64,000 nt of DNA from Pseudonocardia humida (GCF_023898865.1 NZ_JAGSOV010000035.1:124001-188000); one strand, 5' to 3'; shown: positions 17,537 through 28,074, counted from the stretch's first letter. Program-made: numbers and translations. Notes: a model not told the origin generated them from the letters alone.

Positions 17537-17600
17537 CGGCTGCGCTCCATTCGGATGTGCGATCGATTGGCTAGCTCGATGATATCACTTTTTCCGGAGG
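17537..17600 (-). promoter_or_regulatory. Promoter/operator of the SPFH-RHH operon
   Basis: This is the most AT-rich spot in the neighbourhood. On the reverse strand it reads AAAAAGTGATATCATCGAGC. TATCAT at 17585-17580 fits a -10 hexamer in five of six positions, and the perfect palindrome TGATATCA (17580-17587) overlaps it. The overlap suits repression by the ribbon-helix-helix protein encoded in the operon. Promoter and operator roles are inferred. Confidence 0.5.
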
Positions 17601-17607
17601 CGGAGAC

Positions 17608-17645
17608 GACGGAGGCCCCACGCCGACCGGCGTGGGGCCTCCGTC
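17608..17645 (-). terminator. Hairpin terminator after membrane protein gene
   Basis: GACGGAGGCCCCACGCCG at 17608-17625 is followed, two bases later, by its exact reverse complement at 17628-17645. With a minimal loop this gives a stem of about 16-17 bp. It lies 15 bases past the stop of the gene at 17661-18410 and upstream of the SPFH promoter, insulating the two. Confidence 0.8.
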
Positions 17646-17660
17646 GAGGTCGGGCGGGGG

Positions 17661-18410
17661 TCAGGGCCGCTCGGCGGCCCGGTCGACGCGGCGGTGGAAC
17701 TGCTCGCCCACCCGGCCGCCGAGCCCGGCGGCCAGCGCGGTCACCAGCAGCACCGCGGCCAGCGCGATCACCCCGGCGATGGTCAGCTCGGTCGGGTCGC
17801 CGGGCAGCGCGGGCAGCCGCAGCGAGCCGAACAGCTCGGCGTTCGCGGCCCCGGCCACCATGCCGGTGACCGCGGCGACCACCGTGACCAGCAGGCCGAC
17901 CACCCAGGCCAGCAGGCCGTTGCGGGCGCCGTCGAAGCGGGCCAGGCGCCCGGCGACGTAGCCGCCGGCGAAGTAGGAGACGCCGAGCACGGCCAGCAGC
18001 ACGATGGCGCCGGTCAGGCCCACGGGGGCGGCGTCTGCGCCGCTGGGGTCCAGGCCCATCGAGGAGCCGATCGCGACCCCGATCGCGGTGGCGATGGTGG
18101 ACAGCAGCACCGTCATGCCGACCGCCACCAGCCAGCCGAAGAACGCCGCGCCGATCTTGCGCCCGCCGAAGCGGTCGTGCAGGCGGGCCCGCTCGGCCGC
18201 GCGGCGGCGGCTGCCGATCTCCGGGTCGCGCGAGACCGGGACCGTGTCGCCCGCGGCGGGGTCGGTCTTGCCGGTGGTGGTGACGGGCTCCTCGGCGTGG
18301 GACCCGCGACCGGACCAGCGCCCGCGCGGGGTCTCGTCGGTGGTGTGCTGCTCACCGCTGCCGCGCCGGAACCACCGGGTCCGGCCGCCGCTCTCCTGTA
18401 CCTCGGTCAT
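17661..18410 (-). CDS. Conserved actinobacterial membrane protein of unknown function
   Basis: This 249-residue protein has a charged N-terminal region of about 90 residues with RWFRR and [21 protein letters not shown], then four hydrophobic segments (about 96-118, 132-153, 165-188 and 205-228). The third loop contains [21 protein letters not shown], a glycine-rich motif typical of YrzE-like/TIGR04086-like small membrane families. The ATG at 18410 is the first start after the divergent lepA leader; the frame stays open far into lepA antisense but has no homology there. Function is unknown. Confidence 0.75.
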   Translation of the reverse strand: MTEVQESGGRTRWFRRGSGEQHTTDETPRGRWSGRGSHAEEPVTTTGKTDPAAGDTVPVSRDPEIGSRRRAAERARLHDRFGGRKIGAAFFGWLVAVGMTVLLSTIATAIGVAIGSSMGLDPSGADAAPVGLTGAIVLLAVLGVSYFAGGYVAGRLARFDGARNGLLAWVVGLLVTVVAAVTGMVAGAANAELFGSLRLPALPGDPTELTIAGVIALAAVLLVTALAAGLGGRVGEQFHRRVDRAAERP

Positions 18411-18575
18411 CTCAGCGCACCCTCTCGGTCCGGTCCGTCCGGTTGGGGTCCTCTTCCCGATCGAGCGGAGCGGGAAACCGGTGTCCCGCGCCCCGGTCAC
18501 CCGTTCGGACCCACCGCCGCCCCGGCATGGGACGATGGGCAGAACCCTCCTGCCGAATGGATCCGTGGATACCGA

Positions 18576-20435
<1,860 letters not shown>

Positions 20436-20448
20436 CCCTCGGGACCGC

Positions 20449-20481
20449 GCGCGGGTGCCATGCTCCCGGTGACACCCGCGC
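20449..20481 (+). terminator. Possible hairpin after lepA
   Basis: GCGCGGGTG at 20449-20457 pairs perfectly with CACCCGCGC at 20473-20481 across a 15-nt loop. It sits 14 bases beyond the lepA stop and just upstream of the ribosome binding site of the next gene, so it may be a weak terminator or a processing hairpin. Confidence 0.4.
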
Positions 20482-20499
20482 CGCCCCCGAGGAGCGCAC

Positions 20500-20871
20500 A
20501 TGATCGATGTCGGGCCGAACTCGTCCGCCGTGGCCGGTGCGGTGCTGCTGGGCGTGCTGGTGATCGGGATCCTGGCCGGGCGCGCGAAGCAGCGGCTCAC
20601 GCTGCTGCTGTTCGGGCTACTGGCGATGGTCGGGGTGGTGATCGCGCTGAACGCGCTGGTGCGCCAGCAGGGCGGGGACCGCGCCGCCGAGTTCACCGGG
20701 CTCTACCTGCTGGGGCTGCCGCTCGTCGCGGTGTACCTGGCCGGCTGGCTGTGCGCCAGGGGCAGCTGGTTCACCCGGGTGCTCGTGGTGGTGCTGGCCG
20801 TGGCGCTGGTGCTCGTGTTCCCCTACGCCCAGGCCGGCCAGGCCACCGCCGCGCTGGTCGGCGGCGGATGA
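20500..20871 (+). CDS. Small hydrophobic membrane protein
   Basis: This 123-residue protein contains four hydrophobic segments: about residues 9-27, 31-50, 63-83 and 88-106. GAGGAG at 20490-20495 gives a good ribosome binding site for the ATG at 20500. Positive residues after the first helix (GRAKQR) suggest that loop is cytoplasmic. I do not recognise a family. It probably shares the lepA transcript. Confidence 0.6.
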   Translation: MIDVGPNSSAVAGAVLLGVLVIGILAGRAKQRLTLLLFGLLAMVGVVIALNALVRQQGGDRAAEFTGLYLLGLPLVAVYLAGWLCARGSWFTRVLVVVLAVALVLVFPYAQAGQATAALVGGG

Positions 20872-20934
20872 GCCCGGTCCGATTCCGGATCTTTCCCTGG
20901 GAACCGGCGCACCGCCTCGATTAGCGTCGGGAGC

Positions 20935-21612
20935 GTGCTGAACGCCGACGCCCCCGGACGCATCGAATCGGTCAACCGCGCCGCCCGGGCCCGGTACGAC
21001 CTGCCCGCACGGGCCGGGTCGACCGGCATCGACAAGCAACCCGTGATCGGCCCGGTGCGGTTGGGGGCCGGCGGCGTCGAGGGCGACACCATCGTCGCCC
21101 TCGACGACCACGGCGGTCCCGACCAGGCCGTCTACGCCTACTCCGTGGACGACCTGCGGTGGCTGGCCACCGAGTTCGACCGCTCCGTCGGACCGGGCGG
21201 CGCGGGCGAGAACCTGACCGTGTCCGGCGTCGACTGCTCGCACGCCGTCATCGGTGAGCGCTGGCAGGTCGGCGGCGCGGTGCTGCAGGTGCGCGCCGCC
21301 CGCACGCCGTGCCGCACGTTCGCCGGCTTCCTGGGCGTGCCCGACCTCGTCAAGCGCTTCATCGCCGGCGGGCGCCCCGGCGCCTACCTGGCCGTCGTGC
21401 AGCCCGGCACGGTGCGGGCAGGCGACCCGGTCCGCGTCCTCGACCGCCCCGACCACGGGGTGACCACGGCCGACGTGATGGCGGCCCGGACCGTCGACCG
21501 CGACCGCGTCCCGCACGTCGCCGCGGCGCGGGAGTTCCTCGGGGCGCGTGAGCGGGCGTGGCTGGAGCGGGTGCACGACGCGCGCGTGCGGGGCGCAGCC
21601 GCGGCCGGCTGA
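20935..21612 (+). CDS. MOSC domain-containing protein (YiiM-like)
   Basis: This 225-residue protein has the MOSC features STGIDKQPVIGPVRLG, GGPDQAVYAYSVDDLRW, the segment GGAGENLTVSGVD and the cysteine in ARTPCRTFAGFLG. MOSC domains bind molybdenum cofactor or carry sulfur and can reduce N-hydroxylated compounds. The GTG at 20935 gives a normal family N-terminus. It converges on a MarR gene, with a hairpin terminator between them. The substrate is not predictable. Confidence 0.85.
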   Translation: MLNADAPGRIESVNRAARARYDLPARAGSTGIDKQPVIGPVRLGAGGVEGDTIVALDDHGGPDQAVYAYSVDDLRWLATEFDRSVGPGGAGENLTVSGVDCSHAVIGERWQVGGAVLQVRAARTPCRTFAGFLGVPDLVKRFIAGGRPGAYLAVVQPGTVRAGDPVRVLDRPDHGVTTADVMAARTVDRDRVPHVAAAREFLGARERAWLERVHDARVRGAAAAG

Positions 21613-21639
21613 GACCGCGTGAAGCCGACCGCTGATCGC

Positions 21640-21661
21640 CCGTCGCCCCACGGGACGACGG
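21640..21661. terminator. Bidirectional hairpin terminator
   Basis: CCGTCGCCCC and GGGACGACGG form a 10-bp stem with one C-A mismatch around a 2-nt gap. It lies between the convergent MOSC and MarR genes. Confidence 0.6.
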
Positions 21662-21676
21662 CATCGCGGACGCGGA

Positions 21677-22156
21677 TCAGCGGGTGCTGTCCTGGCCCTG
21701 GCTGGCCAGCGCCTCCAGGAGTTCGGCGAGCTGCGCCCGCTCGGGCAGGCGGGACGCGCCGATGGCGTCGCTCGCGGAGCGTTCGACGCTCCCGCAGACC
21801 CTCTCGACGACCTCCCGGCCGGCCCCCGCCAGGTGCACCAGGACGCGGCGGCGGTCCATCGGGTCGGTGCTGCGGTAGGCCAGGCGGGCGTCGACCAGGC
21901 GGTCGACGACGCGCGTGGCGGTGGGCGCAGGCAGTGCGGTGTGGGACGCGATCTCGCCCATGCTCCGGCCCCCGCCACGGGCCAGCATCAGCAGCACGCG
22001 CCAGCCGTCGCGGTTGACCCCTTCGGCGGACGTGGCCGGGGAGAGGGCCGCCTCGACGGCGCGGTCCAGCCGGTCGAGCAGCTCGACCAGACCTGTCACT
22101 CGCGGCGCCGGGGCGTACACCGTGCCCGGCGCCCTTCTACTTGGTGGTTCGGGCAC
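21677..22156 (-). CDS. MarR-family transcriptional regulator
   Basis: This 159-residue winged-helix regulator has GWRVLLMLARGGGRSMGEIA, the recognition-helix segment LPAPTATRVVDRLVDARLAY and the wing DPMDRRRVLVHLAGAGREVV, then a helical dimerisation tail. The GTG at 22156 is the first good start. It lies 79 bases downstream of the MDR oxidoreductase on the same strand and may regulate it. The effector is unknown. Confidence 0.87.
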   Translation of the reverse strand: MPEPPSRRAPGTVYAPAPRVTGLVELLDRLDRAVEAALSPATSAEGVNRDGWRVLLMLARGGGRSMGEIASHTALPAPTATRVVDRLVDARLAYRSTDPMDRRRVLVHLAGAGREVVERVCGSVERSASDAIGASRLPERAQLAELLEALASQGQDSTR

Positions 22157-22235
22157 GGTTACCGACTGTACGTGTTGTGCGCAAGGTGTGTGCGCCTCCG
22201 AGGGATACCTTTAGGGTGAACGGTCTAACGGTGCG

Positions 22236-23201
22236 TCACCTGGTGAACACGATCTTGCCGGCCGTATCGCCGTCGAGCATGGCCCGGAAGCCTTCTTCCG
22301 CCTGCTCCATGGGCAGTTCCAGGCCGATCTCCGGGCTGATGCCCGCGTTCGCCACGAAGGTGAGCAGATCGGCCAGCTCGTCGCGGGTCCCCATGGTGGA
22401 ACCGATCACGCTGAGCTGCAGGAAGAACAGCCGCTGCAGGTCGGCGCCGGGGTTGGGACCGCTGGTCGACCCGGAGACCACGATCACCCCACCCGGACGC
22501 AGAGCCCGCATCGAGTGCGACCACGTCGCCTCGCCCACGGTCTCGAAGACCGCGTCGACGCGCTCGGGCAGCCGCTCCCCGCTGGGGAAGGTGGCGTGCG
22601 CCCCCAGCTTCTCGGCCAGGGCGCGCTTCTCCTCGCTGCGCCCGGTGACCCAGACGCGCATACCGGCCGCCCGGCCCAGCTGCACCAGGGCCGTGGACAC
22701 GCCGCCGGAGGCGCCCTGCACGAGCATCGTCTGGCCCGGGCGCAGACCCGACTTCACGAACAGCATCCGGTAGGCCGTCAGCCACGCCGTGCCCATCACC
22801 GCGGCCTGGACGGCGGTCATACCGCTGGGCATGGGGACCGCGTTGCGCTCCGGCACGACCACCGTCTCGGCGAAGGTGCCCTGGTGCTTCTCGGTGAGCA
22901 GGGTGCGCTTGGGGTCGAGGGTCTCCTCGCCGCGCCAGCCCGGACTGGTGATCACCGAGTGCAGCACGACGTCGGTGCCGTCGGCGAGCTTCCCTGCGCC
23001 GTCGCAGCCCAGGATCATCGGGAACTGGTCGGGCTTGATGCCGACCCCGCGAAGCGTCCACAGGTCGTGCATGTTGAGGCTGGCCGCGGTGACGGTGACC
23101 GCCACCCAGCCGTCGGGGACCTCGGGTTCGGGCCGCTCGCCCACGGTGAGCGAGTCGAGCGGAGCGTCGGCGTTGGGCTCTGCTGCGTAGACGGCGAACA
23201 T
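22236..23201 (-). CDS. MDR-superfamily quinone oxidoreductase-like protein
   Basis: This 321-residue protein has a GroES-like N-terminal domain (AASLNMHDLWTLRGVG, ILGCDGAGKL) and a Rossmann domain with the NADPH motif LVQGASGGVSTALVQLGRA. No structural-zinc cysteine cluster is seen, which places it among zinc-independent quinone oxidoreductase-type MDR enzymes. The ATG at 23201 (FAVYAAEPNADAPL) is the natural start; an upstream in-frame ATG adds a basic tail without homology. Substrate is unknown. Confidence 0.85.
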   Translation of the reverse strand: MFAVYAAEPNADAPLDSLTVGERPEPEVPDGWVAVTVTAASLNMHDLWTLRGVGIKPDQFPMILGCDGAGKLADGTDVVLHSVITSPGWRGEETLDPKRTLLTEKHQGTFAETVVVPERNAVPMPSGMTAVQAAVMGTAWLTAYRMLFVKSGLRPGQTMLVQGASGGVSTALVQLGRAAGMRVWVTGRSEEKRALAEKLGAHATFPSGERLPERVDAVFETVGEATWSHSMRALRPGGVIVVSGSTSGPNPGADLQRLFFLQLSVIGSTMGTRDELADLLTFVANAGISPEIGLELPMEQAEEGFRAMLDGDTAGKIVFTR

Positions 23202-23308
23202 GGGATCCGAACCTAGCCCGATCCGCGCCCCGCGTCGCGGCGATGTCGCGGCCCCCACCCGACGGGGCCGCGCCCCGCCCGGGCCCCGGCCCGTCCTAGG
23301 GTGGGGGT

Positions 23309-23665
23309 GTGCTGCGGGATCTGCTGGACTGGTGGGACGGGGTGGAGCTGTGGCTCACCCAGCTGTCCTTCCCGTTCCAGGTGCTGCTGGCGGTGCTGGT
23401 CCTGCTGCCGGGGTGCTGGCTGGCCGCGGCGGGCGTCGACCGGGCGGTGGAGCGGCTGCTGGCGGCCGTGGCCGCCCGCCGGACCACGACCGGCGCGACG
23501 GAGCCGGCGGAGGCCGCGCCCGGGCCCGAACCCCGCGCCGACCTGCCCGGCGGTTCGCCCGAGGTGCCCGACCCCGTGCCCGACCCCGTGCCCGACCCCG
23601 TGCCCGACCCCGTGCCCGTCGCCGACACCGTGCCGGACCGGTCCCGGCCCGACGACCGGGCCTGA
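23309..23665 (+). CDS. Small membrane protein with C-terminal VPDP repeats
   Basis: This 118-residue protein starts with an amphipathic segment DLLDWWDGVELWLTQLSF, then one membrane helix at about residues 22-42 (FQVLLAVLVLLPGCWLAAAG) and a charged stretch. The N-terminal part resembles a short conserved actinobacterial membrane protein (DWWDGVELWLTQL pattern). The rest is a disordered Pro/Asp tail with four VPDP units encoded by a 12-bp tandem repeat. The GTG at 23309 is used. Function unknown. It converges tightly on the sirtuin gene, 4 bases away. Confidence 0.7.
   Translation: MLRDLLDWWDGVELWLTQLSFPFQVLLAVLVLLPGCWLAAAGVDRAVERLLAAVAARRTTTGATEPAEAAPGPEPRADLPGGSPEVPDPVPDPVPDPVPDPVPVADTVPDRSRPDDRA
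23565..23612 (+). repeat. 12-bp tandem repeat inside coding sequence
   Basis: The unit GTGCCCGACCCC is repeated about four times with no interruption, then decays to GTGCCCGTCGCC. It encodes VPDP units and keeps the reading frame, so length changes by slippage would add or remove four residues each. Confidence 0.8.
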
Positions 23666-23669
23666 CCGC

Positions 23670-24533
23670 TCAGCCCGCCGCCCGTCCGGCCCCGGCCGCG
23701 GCGGCGGCCAGCGTCGACAGCACCTCCGAGCAGCCGCTGTCGACCAGGACGTCGGCGAGCGCGTCGCCCCGGGTGGCGCCCCGGTTGACGATCACCACCG
23801 GGACACCGTGCTTGCGCGCGTGCCGGACGAACCGCAGCCCCGACATCACCGTCAACGACGAGCCCGCGACCAGCAGCGCCCCGCCCGCCGGCAGCAGCGC
23901 GTCGACCATCCCGTAAGCGCGGGCGACCCGGTCGCGCGGGACGTTCTCGCCGAAGAAGACGACGTCGGGCTTGAGCGGTCCGCCGCAGGCGGTGCAGTCG
24001 GCCAGCCGGAAGCCGGCGATGACGTCGAGCCCGAGCTCGGCGTCGCCGTCCGGGCGCTCCACGGCCGGGCCGACCGCCTCGACGAAGCCCGGGTTGAGCG
24101 CCGTCAGCCGGGCCGCGAGGTCGGCGCGCGGCGTCCGCAGCCCGCAATCCAGGCAGACGACGTCGGCGACCCGGCCGTGCAGGTCGATCACCGCGCGGCT
24201 GCCGGCCTCGGTGTGCAGCCCGTCGACGTTCTGCGTGATCAGCCCGCGCAGCGGGCCGGAGCGCTCCAGGGCGGCCAGCGCGCGGTGCCCGGCGTTGGGC
24301 GCGGCGCGCGCCATCCGGGTCCAGCCGACGTGGCTGCGGGCCCAGTAGCGGCGTCGCGCGTCGGCGCCGGAGCGGAACTCCTGGAACGTCATCGGGGTCC
24401 GGTTCGGGGAGCCGGGACCGCGGTAGTCGGGGATGCCGGAGTCGGTGGACAGCCCGGCCCCGGTCAGCGCGACCAGCGGCCGACCGGCCAGCAGGTCGAG
24501 GGCGCGGTCGACCGCGCCGTCGGGCTCATGCAC
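23670..24533 (-). CDS. NAD-dependent protein deacylase, Sir2 family
   Basis: This 287-residue sirtuin shows GAGLSTDSGIPDYRG (NAD site), TQNVDGLH, the catalytic histidine in DLHGRVADVVC, zinc cysteines in CLDCG and CTACGG, and GSSLTV. It removes acyl groups from lysines using NAD. The GTG at 24533 begins HEPDGAVDRAL. The spacing between the two zinc knuckles is longer than in class III enzymes and matches the class II bacterial sirtuins. It converges on the small membrane protein gene. Confidence 0.92.
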   Translation of the reverse strand: MHEPDGAVDRALDLLAGRPLVALTGAGLSTDSGIPDYRGPGSPNRTPMTFQEFRSGADARRRYWARSHVGWTRMARAAPNAGHRALAALERSGPLRGLITQNVDGLHTEAGSRAVIDLHGRVADVVCLDCGLRTPRADLAARLTALNPGFVEAVGPAVERPDGDAELGLDVIAGFRLADCTACGGPLKPDVVFFGENVPRDRVARAYGMVDALLPAGGALLVAGSSLTVMSGLRFVRHARKHGVPVVIVNRGATRGDALADVLVDSGCSEVLSTLAAAAAGAGRAAG

Positions 24534-24610
24534 ACCGTCAAGGCTACGGCCGCCCCGACGATGTCGCGTTCCTACAATCGCCCGGCCGCCCGCCGCGAGA
24601 GGGTCGGGGC

Positions 24611-25201
24611 ATGGATCACGCAGACACCATGTCGCAGAGCATCGACGTCGCCGTCGCGGCGATCCGCGGCGCCGACCCGGCCCGCTTCGACGACCCCAGC
24701 CCGTGCTCGGAGTACACCGTCGGCCAGGTGGTGAGCCACCTCGCGTTCGGGCTGCTGCTGGCCGAGTACGCGGCGCTGCGCAAGGACTGGGAGGAGGGCT
24801 GGTCGGGCACCGACCGCGCCCCCTACCTCGTCGACGTGCCGGAGTCGCAGTGGGCGGAGAAGGCGGCCGCGCAGGGCGAGGCGACCCGGCGCGCCTGGGC
24901 CGACCCGGCCGCGTGGGACGGCGAGGCCGGCTTCGGCGGCGGCGCGATGCCCGCCGCGGCCATCGGCTCGATGATGATCGCCGAGTTCGTCGTGCACGGC
25001 TGGGACGTCGCCGCGGCCACCGGGCAGCGCGTCGAGGTCGGCGGGCCGCTCGGGGAGGCCGTGCTGGAGGGCGTGAACGCCATCGCGCCGATGGGCCGCG
25101 AGGGCGGCTGGTTCGCCCCCGAGGTCACCGTGGCGCCCGACGCACCCGCACTCGACCGCGCCCTCGCCGCCTCCGGCCGCGACCCCTCCTGGACGCCCTG
25201 A
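24611..25201 (+). CDS. TIGR03086-like metal-binding protein of the DinB/mycothiol maleylpyruvate isomerase fold
   Basis: This 196-residue protein has the N-terminal pattern FDDPSPCSEYTVGQVVSHLAFG, with the histidine at HLA, and IAEFVVHGWDVAAATGQ near residue 130. Together these provide the three metal-binding histidine/aspartate positions of the fold. Members are mycothiol-dependent isomerases or transferases in actinobacteria; this one lacks a known partner gene. The ATG at 24611 is used, though ATG 24629 is also possible. Confidence 0.8.
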   Translation: MDHADTMSQSIDVAVAAIRGADPARFDDPSPCSEYTVGQVVSHLAFGLLLAEYAALRKDWEEGWSGTDRAPYLVDVPESQWAEKAAAQGEATRRAWADPAAWDGEAGFGGGAMPAAAIGSMMIAEFVVHGWDVAAATGQRVEVGGPLGEAVLEGVNAIAPMGREGGWFAPEVTVAPDAPALDRALAASGRDPSWTP

Positions 25202-25283
25202 CCTCCCCCCACCCTCGCCCCAACCTGGGCGCGGGGGGCGGAGGGGCGGGGCGGGGGCGCGGGGGGCTTGGGGGCGAGGGGCG
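25202..25283. other. Low-complexity gap between convergent genes
   Basis: This gap contains CCACCCTCGCCCC followed by a G-rich stretch (GCGGGGGGCGGAGGGGCGGG). The two parts are roughly complementary and may fold as a terminator between the convergent DinB-like and crotonase genes. No coding content is seen. Confidence 0.4.
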
Positions 25284-26060
25284 TCAGGGGGTGGGGGCGG
25301 CCCAGGTGGGAGGGCGCTTCTCGGCGAAGGCCCGCATGCCCTCCTGGCCCTCCTCCCCGGCGAAGAACCCGGCCGACAGCCGCTGCATCGCCGCGAAGCG
25401 CTCCGCCATCGAGCCGGTCGGCGCGTCGAGCAGCAGCTGCTTGGTCGCGGCCAGCGCGCCGGGGGCGCCGAGGCGCAGCATCCCGACGTAGCGGTCGACC
25501 TCGGCGTCCAGCTCGTCGGCCGGGACGGCGGTGGTGAGCAGCCCGATCCGGACGGCGCGCGCCGCGTCGAAGGTCTCGCCGGTCAGGAACAGCTCGTGGG
25601 CGGCGCGGGTGACGAGCCGGGGCAGGACGGTCACCGAGATCACCGCGGGCACGACGCCGATCCGGACCTCGGAGAAGGCGTAGGTGGTGGAGTCGGCGGC
25701 GACGGCGACGTCGCAGGCGGCCACCATCCCGACCCCGCCCGCGCGGGCCGGTCCGGCCAGGCGGGCCAGCACCGGCGTGGGGGAGGTCCAGATCCGCTCC
25801 AGGATCGCCGGGAAATCCATGATCCCCTGCTCGTCGGCGCTCGCCCCGCGGGTCTCCTTGAGGTCCATCCCGGCGCAGAACACGGGCCCGGTGTGGGTGA
25901 GCACGATCACCCGCGCGGCCGGGTCGGCGATGGCGGCGTCCAGCGCGGCCAGCAGCTCGCGGCGCAGCTGCGCGGACAGCGCGTTGCGGTTGGCCGGGGA
26001 GTCCAGGGTGATCGTGGCCGCGCCCCGCACGACGTCGAGGTGCACCAGCTCGTCTGCCAT
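25284..26060 (-). CDS. Enoyl-CoA hydratase/isomerase family protein
   Basis: This 258-residue crotonase has VIVLTHTGPVFCAGMDLKE (oxyanion-hole segment), ARAGGVGMVAACDVAVAADS and YAFSEVRIGVVPAVISV, where the glutamate in FSEV aligns with one catalytic position. The second usual glutamate position reads glycine (GVGM), so simple hydratase activity is not assured. The start is 3 bases past the end of the ABC transporter stop on the same strand, implying co-transcription. The CoA substrate is unknown. Confidence 0.85.
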   Translation of the reverse strand: MADELVHLDVVRGAATITLDSPANRNALSAQLRRELLAALDAAIADPAARVIVLTHTGPVFCAGMDLKETRGASADEQGIMDFPAILERIWTSPTPVLARLAGPARAGGVGMVAACDVAVAADSTTYAFSEVRIGVVPAVISVTVLPRLVTRAAHELFLTGETFDAARAVRIGLLTTAVPADELDAEVDRYVGMLRLGAPGALAATKQLLLDAPTGSMAERFAAMQRLSAGFFAGEEGQEGMRAFAEKRPPTWAAPTP

Positions 26061-26062
26061 CG

Positions 26063-27973
26063 TCAGTGCGTATCACGATCGGCGGCGTACGCGCGCGCCT
26101 GCAGCGAGAACAGCTCGTGGTACGTGCCGCCCAGCGCCATGAGCTCGTCGTGGCGGCCCTGCTCGGTGATCCGCCCGTGCTCCAGCACCACGATCCGGTC
26201 GGCGGAGCGGACGTTGGCCAGCCGGTGGGTGATCAGCACGGTGATCCGGTCCGAGCCGGCTCCGGTCCGCCCGCGCAGCGTGCCGAACACCGCGTGCTCG
26301 GCACGCGCGTCCAGGGCCGCGGTGGGCTCGTCCGCGACGACCAGCGGCGCGTCCCGGAACAACCCGCGCGCCACCGCGACCCGCTGCCACTGGCCGCCGG
26401 ACAGGTCGCGCCCGCCCTGGAACTCCTTGGACAGCACGGTCGACCACCCGTCGGGCAGCTCGGCGACGACGGTGTCGGTGCCGGAGCCGTTGGCCGCGTC
26501 GAGCAGCAGCGCCCCGTCCGGGTCGGCGCGTTCCAGCCGGCCGACGCGGACGTTGTTGCGCGCGCTCATCGGCCAGTTCACCGGGTCCTGCAGCACCACG
26601 GCGACATGTGTGAGCAGCGCGTCGGCGTCGACGGCTCCGACGTCGACGCCGTCCCAGCGCACCGTGCCGTGCTCGGGCAGGTAGAGCCCGGTGATGAGCT
26701 TGGCCAGGGTGGACTTGCCCGAACCGTTCTCGCCGACCAGCGCGACGACCTCGCCGCGGCGCAGGGTCAGGTCGATGCCCTCGACGGCGGGCTCGTCCTG
26801 ACCGGGGTACCGGAAGCTCACCCCGGTCAGCTCGATGCGGGTGGGCGGGCCGGTCAGCGGTGCGGAGCCCGGCCGTCGACGGCGGCGGGCGGCCTCGGAC
26901 AGGCAGCTGCGGAAGAGCTCCACGTAGAAGCCGGACTCGTAGAGCATGTTGACGCCGTAGACCGCGTTCGAGACCGCCTGGGCCGCCATGCGCATCGCCA
27001 GGGCGGCGGCCCCGGCCACCGCCAGCTCCAGCAGCTCGAAGTAGATCAGCAGGGCCAGCACGGCGTAGGCGCCCGCCGACCCGATGCCCGCCAGCGTCCG
27101 CCCGACCAGCTCGACGAGCGTGCGGTCGCGGGCCACCCGCACCGCGTCGGCGGTGATCTGGTCGGCGATCCGGCGGTGCTCGGCGAGCAGCGGGCCGCGG
27201 GTGGTCAGCGCGCGCACCTCGGCGGCCTGGTCCCGGCCGGTGATCAGGGCGCCGGCGATCCCCAGTCGGCGGCGGGCCGAGCTCATCCGCAGGAACGAGG
27301 CGAACATCAGCCGGGCCGACCGCACCGAGGCCCAGCCCTGGGGCAGCGCCGCCAGCAGCACCACCGGGGCCAGCAGCGGGTGCAGCACCCCGGCGGTGAC
27401 GACCGCCGCCGCCACGGACACCAGCGAGGCGAGCAGGTCGCCGGTCTCGCCGACCACGGTGCGCACCCGCGTGAGGCCCTGGATGCTGGCCCGCTCGACG
27501 AGCTCGGTGAAGTCGGGGTCGTCGAACGCCACCAGCTCGACGTCGAGGAGCGCGGCGTGCAGGTCGTCCTGGGCGGCCTGCTCGACCAGCGGCGCCAGCC
27601 GGCCCTGCACCATCGCCACTGCCGCGTCCAGCAGCCCGCGCGCGGCCAGCGCCGCGACCACGGTGGCCAGCGCGGGCAGCGCGGCGAGGACCCGCTCCGG
27701 CGTCGGCCCGGCGGCCAGCAGCCGGGTGAAGACGTCGGCGGTGGCGAACAGCCCGAACGCCGTCGCGCAGCCCGACAGCAGCTGCACGACCCCGGAGAGG
27801 ACGGTCATCCGCGGCGAGGCCCGCCAGGCCCAGCGCACCGCGGTCGCCATGGTGCGGGGGGCAGCGCGGGCGACGGCGCCCAGCGCGGCCCCGGCCACCG
27901 ACTCGAAACCCTGCGCCCACGACGGCGTCGTCAGGTCGTGCGCCCCGATCAGCGGCTCCGAGCTGTCCGCCAC
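26063..27973 (-). CDS. Fused permease/ATP-binding ABC exporter
   Basis: This 636-residue protein has a type-1 exporter transmembrane domain with about six helices in residues 55-330, then a nucleotide-binding domain: Walker A GENGSGKSTLAK, Q-loop VVLQDPVNWPM, signature DLSGGQWQRVAVARGL, Walker B APLVVADEPTAALDA, and H-loop VLITHRLANV. It would act as a homodimer. The GTG at 27973 (ADSSEPLIGAHDL) was chosen because upstream sequence has no homology. Substrate unknown. Confidence 0.87.
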   Translation of the reverse strand: MADSSEPLIGAHDLTTPSWAQGFESVAGAALGAVARAAPRTMATAVRWAWRASPRMTVLSGVVQLLSGCATAFGLFATADVFTRLLAAGPTPERVLAALPALATVVAALAARGLLDAAVAMVQGRLAPLVEQAAQDDLHAALLDVELVAFDDPDFTELVERASIQGLTRVRTVVGETGDLLASLVSVAAAVVTAGVLHPLLAPVVLLAALPQGWASVRSARLMFASFLRMSSARRRLGIAGALITGRDQAAEVRALTTRGPLLAEHRRIADQITADAVRVARDRTLVELVGRTLAGIGSAGAYAVLALLIYFELLELAVAGAAALAMRMAAQAVSNAVYGVNMLYESGFYVELFRSCLSEAARRRRRPGSAPLTGPPTRIELTGVSFRYPGQDEPAVEGIDLTLRRGEVVALVGENGSGKSTLAKLITGLYLPEHGTVRWDGVDVGAVDADALLTHVAVVLQDPVNWPMSARNNVRVGRLERADPDGALLLDAANGSGTDTVVAELPDGWSTVLSKEFQGGRDLSGGQWQRVAVARGLFRDAPLVVADEPTAALDARAEHAVFGTLRGRTGAGSDRITVLITHRLANVRSADRIVVLEHGRITEQGRHDELMALGGTYHELFSLQARAYAADRDTH

Positions 27974-28038
27974 GCCCCCGCCTCTCGCCGCCCGCCCCCA
28001 TGCTCGCCGAACGGAGGGGTGTTGCGGAGCGGCCGTCC

Positions 28039-28066
28039 GGGTCTCGTACGGACCCGTACGGGACCC
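28039..28066 (-). terminator. Hairpin terminator after LLM gene
   Basis: GGGTCTCGTACGG (28039-28051) and CCGTACGGGACCC (28054-28066) form a 13-bp stem with one wobble mismatch and a minimal loop. It lies just past the stop of the SsuD-like gene and before the ABC exporter gene on the same strand. Confidence 0.65.
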
Positions 28067-28074
28067 CGACGGCG

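Noticed and set aside
23565-23612. CRISPR-like repeat
   Set aside because: The units are contiguous 12-mers with no spacers and lie in a coding frame.
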